Counted from the first letter of the stretch, positions 52,578 to 63,627 are shown. The stretch is DNA of 64,000 nt from Trichoplax adhaerens (GCF_000150275.1 NW_002060946.1:7670829-7734828); one strand, 5' to 3'. Notes: generated by a model from the sequence alone, not told the origin. Translations and numbers: made by a program.

Positions 52578-53919
52578 CTTTGCTTTCAGTCCTGCATCTG
52601 CATACGGATTCTCAAATTGTAACAATAATACGATGACACAGTCGATGCTTAATTTATTGCAGACGTAGTCATGTTTACTGTTAAGTGTTTACACTTATTT
52701 CCTGTAGTCTAAAGTATAGTATTGTGAATACAGTTAGTACTTTATCTATTGTTACTCGTATAATCGAACTTTAAAAATAATATCATATGATTATGATTCT
52801 TTTTGGACTTTGGACATCTTTGACCTTCTACTAAGATGTCGAGGACATGTGATACAATCACATGAGTAGTATAACACCATGACTGAACTGTAAACATGGT
52901 TCTTCTAGTACTGTATACGTGTCTATCTGTATGCAATATGCACATTTGTCAAAGTACAAATACACCATAAATAATGACATACAGTAGATTAAGTATTTAT
53001 GTCGTAATAGATTTCTGCCTATATAAGTTCGGTTGACTAAACTTTTTTATCATTGAGGTTTAATTTTACCTGTTGCTCGTTAATAACTGATTTTGTAGTT
53101 TTTACGAGTAAAATAGCGTTGATCGTATTAGTTAGAATAAAGTAAAAGTAGCTCAATATTCTGAAGTTTGCCTGTGTGACTGCAGTGCAGGAGGGTAGTT
53201 TTATGCTAAAACTAAAATAGTAGTTGATAGTAGTAAATTAGAAGAGCAGAATACTTTGCTTTATCCTTGTCAGGAGAGTAGCCCGTGACAACAGTAGACA
53301 GTATAACATTTACAATATAGCACAGTCAGGAACTTCTAAGCAGAAACATGCATGCAAAATAAAAAGTACGAGTACAGTAAGCAAAATACAGTTTAACGAG
53401 CGATGCATCGACTAGTCGAAATTAATGCACATTATACAGTACTGATTCTAAACCTATCTTTATCAGTAGCAGCATCAACACAACAGATATCAATCAAAAT
53501 CAGTACGGGAACCTTAAAAAGGCATATCAGAGCATCTATGCTGCAGACTACCCGCTCGGCAATTTTAACCTTAAAGATGTTGTAGAACCTTATGTTAAGA
53601 TCTTTTCGTGTTTAGTTCCTAGTTCGTCACTGTTTCATTCGTATATTTATCCTACATCTACAATCTACAATGTCAAGAAAGATTGTAGACCTTCCTTGTT
53701 AAATATATGTCTGATTTTCTTGCAATAAGATTAAAAGAATTCGCTCCAGTATACAGATCATAACTACTGGTACAACCATGAACTACTACAGTATATCTAC
53801 ATTGTACAGAGAAATAATGGTGCACTGTACGGGACGGTATAGTTCAGTTCCAGTATTATAGCATGTCATAACTTTGCACATTTTTATATTATGGTACCTA
53901 AAGTCAACGATTATTGTCT
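52578..53919. other. Intergenic region upstream of the minus-strand isomerase gene
   Basis: No further exons were recognised. The 17 in-frame codons upstream of the ATG at 52577 lack another ATG. TACAGTA/GTAC words become frequent from about 53.2 kb onward. The frame at 53403-53585 has no family features. Confidence 0.4.
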
Positions 53920-54487
53920 GTAAATATCAATTTTATTAATAGAGAATTTTAATCTTCGGCTATAGTATTGTATCTATTGATACTGGCTACAGCTTATATT
54001 CGAGTGCATGATATGAAATCTTAGCGTAAAAGCTACCTGAAATATTCATTGATTAGTCAGAATGAAATTGCATCTACTGTAAGAATACTAGCTTATAATT
54101 ACAAATTACAATCCCATCCGCAAAGCATATTGGCTACAATATTTAAGCGATCCTGACCAAATATTAGAGAACCGTCGTTGACTTGAAAAGCGGTTACACC
54201 GAACGCTCCAACTTTTATGGCTCTAGTTAATGAATTAATTATTAATGATAGATGTGCGTATACTGTACGCAGATAGATGAGTTAATACGACATAGTCAGA
54301 TAGGCGTAATTACTGATAATAATAAATTTGAGTTCATAAAGTTGCCATCTTACCAAGACATATTTTGTGTAAACTGATCTTTGATATTATCTTCTTCAGC
54401 TTTTGATAGAACGTCTTTAGCGTCATACCCAGCTTCTTCTATAACCTCAGCAACTACCTCTGTGACACGAATTGAAACTGAATTTGT
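53920..54487. repeat. Segmental duplication, pseudogene copy (partner 48767-49330)
   Basis: It is the same orientation copy of the 3' end and 3' flank of the isomerase gene. It differs by substitutions and by a 25-bp insertion at 54247-54279 consisting of a 17-bp palindrome with an 8-bp flank duplication. Confidence 0.85.
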
Positions 54488-54663
54488 TTATAGTTACGCA
54501 GATATGATAAAGTGTCTTCTCAAAAATACAAAAGAACTACAGTTTCTTGTAAACTTCACTTTATTACATAAGATTACGTTTCATTGTTGTAACTCTTTCC
54601 ATCCTGATGAGCAATCGCTTTTAACTAACGGTGATCCGATACTAGTTCGATTTTTAACAGAGT
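54099..54663 (-). pseudogene. Isomerase pseudogene: exons 2, 9 and 10 only
   Basis: Three exon relics in transcript order (complement): an exon 2-like block 54593-54663 (NRTSIGSPLVKSDCSS), exon 9-like 54354-54457 (VVAEVIEEAGYDAKDV...) and exon 10-like 54099-54222 (ending FGQDRLNIVANMLCGWD). Exons 1 and 3-8 are missing. Between exons 2 and 9 lie only about 135 bp, which include the 75-bp repeat also found at 46.9 kb. Exon 2 has lost bases near its end, and its donor GT reads TT. Joining exons 9 and 10 creates a TGA across the junction, where the parent has CGC (Arg). The cis-Pro motif FGVP has become FGVT. The gene cannot make a working protein. It lies between the two complete genes and was copied from the one at 48957-52577. 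Confidence 0.88.
54247..54279. repeat. 17-bp palindrome insertion flanked by 8-bp direct repeats
   Basis: GATAGATG (54247-54254), then TGCGTATACTGTACGCA (54255-54271; arms TGCGTA/TACGCA, loop TACTG), then GATAGATG (54272-54279). The parent copy of this intron has a single GATAGATG at 49105-49112 and no palindrome. The layout is that of a tiny insertion with a target-site duplication. Confidence 0.8.
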
Positions 54664-55784
54664 CTGGAACGAAAATATCTGCTATCGGCTTTTGTTCTAT
54701 ACAACGGCAATATCACCGTAAATGGTTATACAGTCGGTGATAAGCAAGATAACGCTATGCTGATATTGTAACATATGGGCTTTGCAAAATAGCAGTAAAG
54801 ATTCTAGGCATGGTAATTTCAAGGTTATTCTAGAGATAAATTATAAATCAGGGACTTTTTAAAATCGTGAAAATCCGTCAGAGAAGTTCTAAAATCACAA
54901 AGTGCTGCGTAGAATTACAGTAACGTTATTTGATGTAAGTTTATAGGAATTACTGTAATTGCCAACTGCGAATTCGTTTACTTTTCTATACATCTCCCAA
55001 AAAGCAACGCTATTATTTATTTCCCGCAAGTTATCTCAAACGGGGTTAGACAGTAAAGTATACTGAGCGTAAATTGATACTTCATTTTAGAATTAAATCT
55101 GCTACGGAAATGCAGCATATCAAATGTTTATGTTTGTATGAGCATCTTGTAGTATACTGTACTGTACATACTGTATAGTTCAGTATAGTCAGGTGTCTCA
55201 ATTGCAAGTCCCTCATTAAGAACAGTAGTTGGACATTACAATTTGTTGTTGATTTTTAACCCCGCAAAATGCAGTAGGCGTCACTGGTACTCCGTTATAG
55301 CATGTTGATGCTATGTAGGCGTGCATTTAAAGGTAGATGATTTAATTATGATATCCACGATTGCTTATCTTCTTGTCGTATTCGTGTAGTGTCATTATCA
55401 ATAATAGCTATTTATCCATGTGATATACTGTACTGCATAGCAATCGATAATGCATGCAAATGCAAACTGATGATGTTATTCTACTGTACTGTACTATATA
55501 CTGTACAATCTGGCATATGCAGCAGGCTCTGTCGGCTAATGAAGAGCATAAGTTGTGTACACTGTAAGCAGTGAGTCAGCGAAAGTAAGCCCGTCGACGG
55601 CCTTGCTTAGTGGAATAATTAGGCCAGAAGAAATGGTCAGTAAACTAGTCCATTTTATGCTAACTTCTTCAAAGTCATTTGTCTATCGTACAGTATGCGG
55701 ATCAAGATGTTCATTTGTATAGTGTTCAGTAGTCAGGAACCAACTGAATCACTCCACCAGCATTCTACTGTACAGTACAATAAG
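54664..55784. other. Gene-free stretch rich in TACTGTAC words
   Basis: No coding exon was recognised and no first exon for the pseudogene was found. TACTGTAC-type words cluster at about 55152, 55425, 55484 and 55690. The frames at 55389-55574 and 55695-55904 are by-products of this repeat-rich DNA. Confidence 0.4.
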
Positions 55785-56330
55785 TGTACAGTACTAGAGT
55801 TCATACTAGCAAATGTATTGAAGGTTCGTACTACTCTCAATCAGCATGGAAGACAAGAAATTGTACACGTAGTTGAAATTAGTGTAAAATTAATCAACTA
55901 CTAACTCCTATTCTCCCTTTCTTGTACAGTATTGAAAAAGCGACGGCTTCTATACGTACGCCGTTCACACTTACAACGCATTATCTTAACAAAATCGAAC
56001 AAATATAGCGAAGTATATCATAGGGTGGACCGTGCACACTGTACAGGAAGTGGTTGTACTATTTGGAGTTAATACGAACAACTGTGTTGAAGGTTCGTGC
56101 TGTACTACTCTCAATCAGCATGGAAAACAAGAGATTGTACACGTACTGTAGTTGAAATTAGTGTAAAATTAATCAGCAACTAACTCCAATTCTCCCTTTC
56201 TTGTACAGTATTGAAAAAGCGACAGCTTCTATACGTACAGTACGCCGTTCACACTTCCAACGCATTATCCTTACAGTATGTAATAGAGTGGACAGAGTAC
56301 ACAGTACTGTACAGTAAGTGATTGCATTGC
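55785..56330 (+). repeat. Tandem duplication, two copies with a ~269-bp period
   Basis: Copy 1 (about 55785-56052) and copy 2 (about 56053-56330) share GAAGGTTCGT, CTCTCAATCAGCATGGAA, GAAATTAGTGTAAAATTAAT, TTCTTGTACAGTATTGAAAA and GCCGTTCACACTT in order. Copy 2 has three extra 5-bp blocks, all of which create CTGTA or AGTAC next to an existing GTA(C). No protein is encoded. Confidence 0.85.
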
Positions 56331-56899
56331 CATCAATTGACAATAACGCTCAGTCGCCTACAGACTACAACAACACACCTATAGTAAGCATAACTTTGGA
56401 CATCGGCGCATGACCAGAATTTGGACACCTTTGACCTTTTCAACTCACCAAGAAAACAGAATCGAGCACAGTACTGCACTGAATTGTACAATGTGTTTCT
56501 TTTCGTTTCCAACTTTTGCATGGCCAATGATTACTATGTGCTTCGACTGTTCTCGCATCGCTATAAAATGGTATAAAGTGAAGCAATTTTACCTTAGTTT
56601 CAGTAATACTAGTACAAACTCACATCGCTTTGCTGACGGTTTACGATAATGTTAATAAATTTCTCTACTTCGGAGTCTGAAAGAAAATAAACACATTAGT
56701 ACAGTACTAGACGTGTTCAGTACAGTATACTCACTTTTTACAGTACAAATACTGTACAATACACTGTACAGGACAGTACTGGATACTGTAATGATTGATT
56801 ATATGGAACAGTATAGTTTATAATTATTTATTCCCCAGTACAGTACAGTAGTGGTGAGACACTTGCTGGTGCACATTGCAACAACAATCCTGAGAAAAT
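56331..56899. other. Upstream region of the plus-strand isomerase gene, GTACAGTAC-rich
   Basis: There is a dense cluster of ACAGTAC/TACTGTAC words at 56699-56805 and CAGTACAGTACAGTAG at about 56838-56853, about 50 bases upstream of the start codon. The promoter should lie here. Whether the repeats matter for it is unknown. Confidence 0.5.
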
Positions 56900-59800
56900 A
56901 TGGCACGTCTGGTAGAATTCTATTATGATATTGCATGTCCATTTTCCTACGTTGCAACGTATTCATTGCGTTCACTTCTTAGTAGAAGTGATGTAAAGGT
57001 AATTTGGAAGCCTGTTCATTTTGGTAAGTTCTCCATTTTTACTGTTTCTTCTTTCTAAATGTACTGCTACACCGTATACAAAACCAAAACATCAGTCAAT
57101 CGAATTGTAACCTCCCCATTTTGCGCAGAGATCTGCCCATCTCTTTCTCCTCGTCTTATAGTAGTTTCGAGTTACACACTGTTCAATTGTAAAGTTGTAC
57201 ATCATTTCAATTTCAACAAGTGAATACTATCGGGTATAATGAATGAATTCCACAGCTTTATACCATTGCATTATTCGTACTAAGCCTCCTAAAGTGGTCA
57301 TATTTCAAACTCTGTCTGTCGACAATGTCCTATGCTTATTGCATACTCTCTACTTTTATAGAATAATCGGATCGTATTTCTACAGCATTTAATATCCAAG
57401 GATCTTGTACATGACATGCTAGACTAATAGTAATTGCGTGTGTGTGTCGATTCATTTTCAAGTTGCTGTATCAGTGCTAGCTTGTTGCGAGTCTTTAACA
57501 TTATAATTTACATTAGCTAAATAATGTACGATATTCCAACTACAGTGACTACCCTGCATTGATCAACGTTATAGTTAGATGAATTTTGCTATGCACTTAT
57601 TCTATTTTATGTGGATGTAGGAAGCATAGACCCCGGCACCGTTATTGGATCACCGATAGTAGATCGTCCTAGCTCGTCGAAGTCAAATTGGATCTATCAA
57701 GGTACTACTACCAAAATCAAATGGATATAGCTGAAACTTCTATAAGAAGCTGATGAAAGCCTACATATGCTCTTTGTGTTTAAAATATAAATCAGTTTAA
57801 TGTTCAGATCAACACTGTCAGCTATCTTATCTTATATAAGCTTAAATAGAAAGAGCAAATGTTAGTTAAGTTTTGTGATGTATTAGCTTAAATGCAATGA
57901 CTGCAACCGATCATGTTGAGTGAGATTTATTTACAATTGAAGTTACTCTGGGAATTGCAAATAGAACATTTCCCTTTACTTGTATACTCTTCTTCAAGTA
58001 TGGCTAAATATTTGAAAGTTGAGAAACTTACCTCAGCATGCACTTTATGTACTATATTTAGACGGCCAGACAGATACTAGTTTCAAAATGTCGAAAACAG
58101 ATTATTAATAGCTTCTGTTTATCTCAATGAATAGATTTACAGATGATGATTAGCAGACTGCAAGTTCCCATTAGGCGACAAGCGAAACATTTAGATCAAG
58201 GAGGAAGTGCACAGAGGCTGCTTGCTTCAATAGATGATAATAGTAACCGTCAAAAACTATCGCTGGCTTTATTTAGACACTATTGGCAAAATGGAGGAGA
58301 TATTCAGAGCATACAGGTTATTACTATTTCAATACAAAACGATTATATTTGTATGTTATATTATATTAGTTATAGGCAACAATTCCATCGTACGTAATAA
58401 AATTAGACATAATGTGGTTAATTGTATGTTAGATTACGCACACTAAAATAACGTAGCAGCTTTAAGTAAAAGAGATTCATCTTAAATCAGTTTTAGAATT
58501 TACATTAACAATCAAGGGCTATTCGAACAGTTTTAGAGGATACTATCGATATTAAAAAGCGTAAAAAGTGATTTCTTTCTAAAGGAAAAAGTAGGATCTG
58601 GTTTGACCAACTGCATGCTAAATGGACTTGCCTAAAAATTGAATAACTAATTTTCTATTCCGAGCTCGAACCATATAATACTTCTTAGCAATAGGGTTAT
58701 ATTCTTCAAAGTTATTCTAAGATTTTCTATATTTTCGTTACTATTGAAGAATTTGAAAGAAGTAGCCCTCGATGTGGGACTATCCATGGATGTTAATAAA
58801 CAGATTGAAATCGGTGCTGATAATTTAAACAATTTTAATACTGAATCAACCAATAAAGGTGTCTACCGTCTACCAGGGTAAGCTCGGGATAATGGATTCT
58901 CTATCTCAAATACTACCGTTGCTTGCTCTGCAAACCAATAGAATTGCATAAAATCTTAACATCAGTACGCGTACGTACGAATATTTTATTTATAGCTTCT
59001 TTGTTGACGGCAAACTTTATCATGGAATGGATCGATTGCATTTTGTAGAGAAGATTCTTGGTAATCCATCGGCTAGAGAGTTAAGATTAGCACTACCGAA
59101 TAATGTAGCTACCGACCATAAGGCTAAACTTACCTTCTACTTTGATTTTGCCAGCCCATGGAGTCACATTGCTAATACTTATGTATATGATTAAGAATTA
59201 GATGCTTTCAGCTAGCCTATCTGATACAGAGCATACCATAGAATGATGATATAACATTGCACTATCTTTGCCCTTAGATGTCCTCTTTCTTGAAAGAATT
59301 ACATCCAGTAAATGTTGAGGTTGAATATGTGCCAGTAATTTTAGGCGCTATTATGCAAGCACTAGGCACTTCAATTGTAAGTAACATTGGCTATGTTCAA
59401 ATCGCAACCACAAAATCTAGTTTGTGTCCAATACCAGCAGAATTGAAATGATCATTAAGTAGTGATGCGTAATACTGTTGCTAGATTCCGGTACAGAAGA
59501 TACAGCGATCGAAAGTTCGTGCAAGCAGAGCAGATATGCATGAATACCTTCACCACTTTGGAAATATAACTCTTAAAATGAATTCTCATTTTCCTATACA
59601 AACGTTGATGTCTCTTCGAGTTGCTATAGCTAATGATAGCGCAGATCTTCGAAGAAGAATATGTATGTGGTTATTACTGTTAGTGCCGTTATTACAAGAA
59701 AAAATTTTTTATGTAACAGCTTTACTATGATAATTTTACTAATAGTTGAAGCAGCTTGGATCAATAATCAGAACATTTCTAAGACTGAGGTGAATTATCA

Positions 59801-60198
59801 CTATAGGGTTATTCTTTTTAGATTAATTATCGTTTATTTTAGTTTATTTTTTATTGGCTTTGATTCGTAGGTACTAGCCGGAATTATTGAAGAGGCCGGC
59901 TTAAATTCGACAACACTTCTTAAGCAGGCACAAGAAGCGAGTGTGAAGTCACAGCTTAAAAATAATGTTATGCGGTATGCTAGTAAAGGCCTATGTAAAG
60001 TGTTGATATCATGATTGGCTGCAGAATAGATTATAAATTTTGATCTAAATTTATAGCGCAATCAAAGCTGGAGTTTTTGGCGTGCCGAGCTTTCAAGTTA
60101 ACTCAGGACCTACAATCTTTGGTGCGGACAGAATGAATATCGTTGCTGATATGATTTGCGGTTGGGAATACGTACCAGGAAATAATTCTAAACTATAA
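56900..60198 (+). CDS. Two-domain DsbA-like/HCCA-isomerase (kappa-GST-like) protein, complete, 10 exons
   Basis: Exons: 56900-57023, 57621-57701, 58135-58316, 58750-58877, 58996-59182, 59278-59376, 59485-59662, 59746-59789, 59871-59974, 60057-60198. Every junction is GT-AG and the 1269-nt CDS closes in frame on TAA, 422 residues. Domain 1 starts VEFYYDIACPFSYV with Cys13. It includes GSPIV, the helix DLQMMISRLQVP and an end GVYRLPG...DRLHFVE. Domain 2 starts about residue 217 (LTFYFDFASPWSH, Ser225) and ends GVFGVPSFQVNSG...FGADRMNIV with cis-Pro386. The Ser plus FGVP pattern of domain 2 matches catalytic HCCA isomerases and kappa GSTs. The Cys plus LPG pattern of domain 1 differs. Likely a cytosolic or organellar redox/isomerase enzyme of unknown substrate. 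It lies convergent with the gene at 61448 and head-to-head with the one at 48957. Confidence 0.9.
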
Positions 60199-61447
60199 AA
60201 AGACGCGAAGTAACTATTCGTCTCAAAAGACGTAAGATATCGTATCTCATTAATAAGTTGTTAATCGCTATTAAGTGATATGATAATTGCTAGCGTATCG
60301 CCATCGCTATATTTCATGCTATAACGACCGATTAATGGTTATGCTTTTATTAAAATTAGGTATGAACTCTAGAAAGGAATGTAGTTTATTGTTCTAAAAA
60401 TGTGAATGGTATTGGAAGAAAAAGAATATGTTCATCTTGATAATTGAAACTCTATGGCTACCATTATTTCTGAAGGAACACAACTTCGTAAATTTTTATG
60501 ATACATCAGTGGAGTCTTAACAACTCTAAAGTATGACTGTCTACCTACGGAGCTGCATGTTTTTAAAGAGAATGCAAATGGAACTTATTTTCATCTAGCT
60601 GAATGCCAATCACGTATTAGTTGCCTTTCGCATTATAATGTCAGATTTACCTTAAGGTTTATAGACTACTGTAAAATCTAATGTTATAATGGATGAAATA
60701 TCTCAAGCACTGGTAGGCTAAAATCGCATTCGTAATCTCAGCAATTAAGATACTATACCTGTGTTAATAAATTTTTGGTGATGATGTAGTTATATTGTAA
60801 ACCCCTTAATCGCTGAAAAGGGATTCTGAATTCTGTGTTAAAATATCAGTAGAATAGGATGTATTGCTGCTATGTTAATTGGTAAGTAAATAAATACAAT
60901 TGCAATATCTTTGATAATAAATTTTATCAAATAAGTTTATCGACAAGATTATTATAGCTTCTGGAAGGGAATACTGATTGGGAATTTAGTCACTTATGTA
61001 ATAACTTAAGGCAGTTATGTAAGTCTGCTTCGATTTTTATTGTCTCCATTGTTCTAAATGAAAAAATATTCAGATGACGGGTTCGCATGCTCAAGCAGTG
61101 CATTATGGTGACCATACAAATATTGCTTTATTGCATTTATAAGCAATGTAGAAGCAATATACTAACAAAGTAAAATTAAATCTTTCGTACGTATACATAC
61201 TATCAGCCCCTACATAGGAAGTGCAAACCGTGTTTCTGAAATTTATTCTATCAACCTGGAAAGATATAGTAGCCAACAAACGTAACGTATACTGGTATTT
61301 AAAGGCTAAGCATCAGGAATTTAAATAGCGGTAGCTTCCTGCAAGACTTAACACTTTGATAATTAGAAATTTATATTAATTCGTAACTAATTGTTACAGT
61401 ATCATTATAATAGTAAATAAAAATCAAAACTATGAAAGACATCTACA
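60199..61447. other. Convergent intergenic region between two isomerase paralogues
   Basis: The 3' ends of the plus-strand gene (stop at 60198) and the minus-strand gene (stop at 61448) face each other across 1.25 kb. No gene or delimited repeat was found. Confidence 0.45.
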
Positions 61448-63627
61448 TTAACTATAATTCCAGCCACATATCATATCCGCTAAGACGTTCAATCGATCCT
61501 GCCCAAAGATTATAGGTCCGTCGTTAAGTTGGAAGGTGGGAACACCGAATGCTCCATTTTCGAGAGCCCTATTCGTATTTTAATAAAAAAGACATGATAA
61601 AATCAATATTAAAAAGTGAAAATTTATAAATATCTGAAAGATGTAATCAATCTGTATTATACGAGACCGTAACCTGGTGGTATTGTGCCTTAGTTGGTTT
61701 CTGACTTGGTCACTTTTAACTTCTGTTAAAATTTTTGAAGAACTTAAGCCACTCTCTTCAATTATTTCGGCTACAACCTGTAATCGTTGTTATAATAAAT
61801 TTTAAAAGTATCAGCTATTTAATGAACTACTCTCAGCGTAATATAGATATCGAAAATTAAATGTAAAGTAACTTACTTTATCATCACCAATGTTCCGATT
61901 TTCTTCCCAGGCAGCTTTAACTGGTTGAGATTAGAGAAAATATTGCTTACTAATATTCTTTATTATGGTTGTATCTATAGAACTATGTTATCTTCATCTT
62001 CCTTAATAAAACAATTAGAAGTATTAAATTCTAGTTATCATATCTAACTACATGTACATAATAGTCTTACATATTCTACTGCGAAGCTCGGAGCTGTTGT
62101 TAACAATTGTCGCACGTAATGGCGTGATTGTTGGCATGGGAAAGCTAGCATTAAATTTAAAGCTGCCATTTCCTAGATAATCTAGATGATCATATATATC
62201 GGCCATGGTTGCTTTCACTATGGCAGGCTTTATTGCTTGTATTGGTACCTGTAACATCAAGCAACAGCCAGGTATTATTTAAACTCAGATAACATGAAAA
62301 GCTATGAAAGACTATGGCTAGCTAATACATCCAAATTATGTTCAACTTACGATCGGGTTTCCTAGAGTTTTGAAGATTCCTCCAATAACAACAGGCACAT
62401 ACTCAACTTCTACGTTAATAGGACTCAGCTCTTTCACAAAGTTGGGTAGCTGCAGCGAATTAGTAAATATTTTACATTAGTGAAATTTGGTTTAACGATC
62501 ATATAATCTTCAGATTAGAATATCATCAATATTATTTCATCTACTAACGCGAATAGATGCTATATAGCTCCAGTAACTGCTAAAATCAAAATAAAATGTC
62601 AACTTAGCATCACGACTAGCGGCAGCAGAATCCGGTGTTGCTAATCTCAACTCTCTTGCAGATTTGTTGCCAATGGCTCTTTCCACAAAATGTAATCTAT
62701 CAACTCCACGAAATAGCTTTCCCGAGACGTAGAAACTATATTCAAAGTTGAATCAAAATTAAGCTGCGACAAAAATAGCACTTTATCATTACCATATTGA
62801 CGGAATTACGTGCCTGGGCAATCGATATACACCTCTTTCAGATGCTTCCTCGTTGAACGACTGTAATTGGCTTTCCCCTTTGTCTATTTGCTCCTTAACA
62901 TTCACTGATAGCCCAAGCTCTTTTACCACAGACTCTAATGACTTTCAATAGCAAGTTTAGTTAATACTTATTCATATGAACATTGAAGCTAATATATGGG
63001 CATAAAGGCATATAATTACAATTGAATCTGCACTAAAGTAAATTATCAAAAAATTTCTCTCTTTAGTACCACATTTGTAGTAATTATAACGAAATAGGCG
63101 TTTATCATTTCCTTGTTAAGGCAATCTTTCAATCTCGTTGGAATTGACTACTTTAAGGGCACTATACTAACTTCGCTTTCTAGAATATCAGAATTCCTCT
63201 CCCAGTACTGTTGATATAAAGCTACAGACAACTGTTGCCTGATGGTATTGTCATCAATTGATGCTAATAATCTTTGAGCGTTGTGGCTGCGCTCGAGATT
63301 GTTGTTCTTAGCTTCCAAATGAGCTGGTATTTGCAGCCTTTTTGCTGTTATTTGAAGGTCTATAGTTGATATAAGAGGAGAGAATAAGTAGAGTCAGGAT
63401 AAGTGCAAACCGTATAGCAGTATTAAGTTAATGCCTTGAGATATTTAGATGGCATTTATAAGGTACAAATACTGTACACGTTAACTTTAGTTCATTAACG
63501 TCACTAATTTGAAAATTACTATGCGCCTACTGTACATGATACGAAAAGTGACGACCTCTCTGCATCCATTTCAACTTGGAAGAATTACGAATTCCATCGT
63601 CGGTGCTTGTATTTCCTAAAATTGAAC
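61448..63627 (-). CDS. Two-domain DsbA-like/HCCA-isomerase paralogue, 5' exon beyond the window
   Basis: Exons 2-10 in transcript order (complement): 63556-63627, 63172-63359, 62814-62941, 62549-62735, 62351-62449, 62071-62248, 61877-61920, 61674-61777, 61448-61568. The first exon, with the DIACPFSY motif, is not found up to 64000 and should lie further right. Internal exons of 128/187/99/178/44/104 nt match the other two genes exactly. Exon 2 is shorter (72 nt) and lacks GSPIV. The donor after exon 4 reads AG|GCACGT, so a GC-AG intron is needed to keep frame. Domain 2 starts LTFYFDFSSYWSY: the Ser is kept, but the following Pro is Tyr. It ends GAFGVPTFQLNDG...FGQDRLNV with the cis-Pro intact. 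Probably functional, or recently changed; expression data would decide. Confidence 0.82.

Noticed and set aside
52422-52625. ORF of 67 codons on the minus strand as its own gene
   Set aside because: It is exon 1 of the minus-strand isomerase gene with read-through at both ends. It opens at a TTG, while the exon-length match picks the ATG at 52577.
58143-58397. Free-standing 84-codon ORF
   Set aside because: It is exon 3 of the plus-strand isomerase gene read on into intron 3. The real exon is 58135-58316.
62048-62260. 70-codon ORF on the minus strand
   Set aside because: It is exon 7 of the third isomerase gene plus intron bases.
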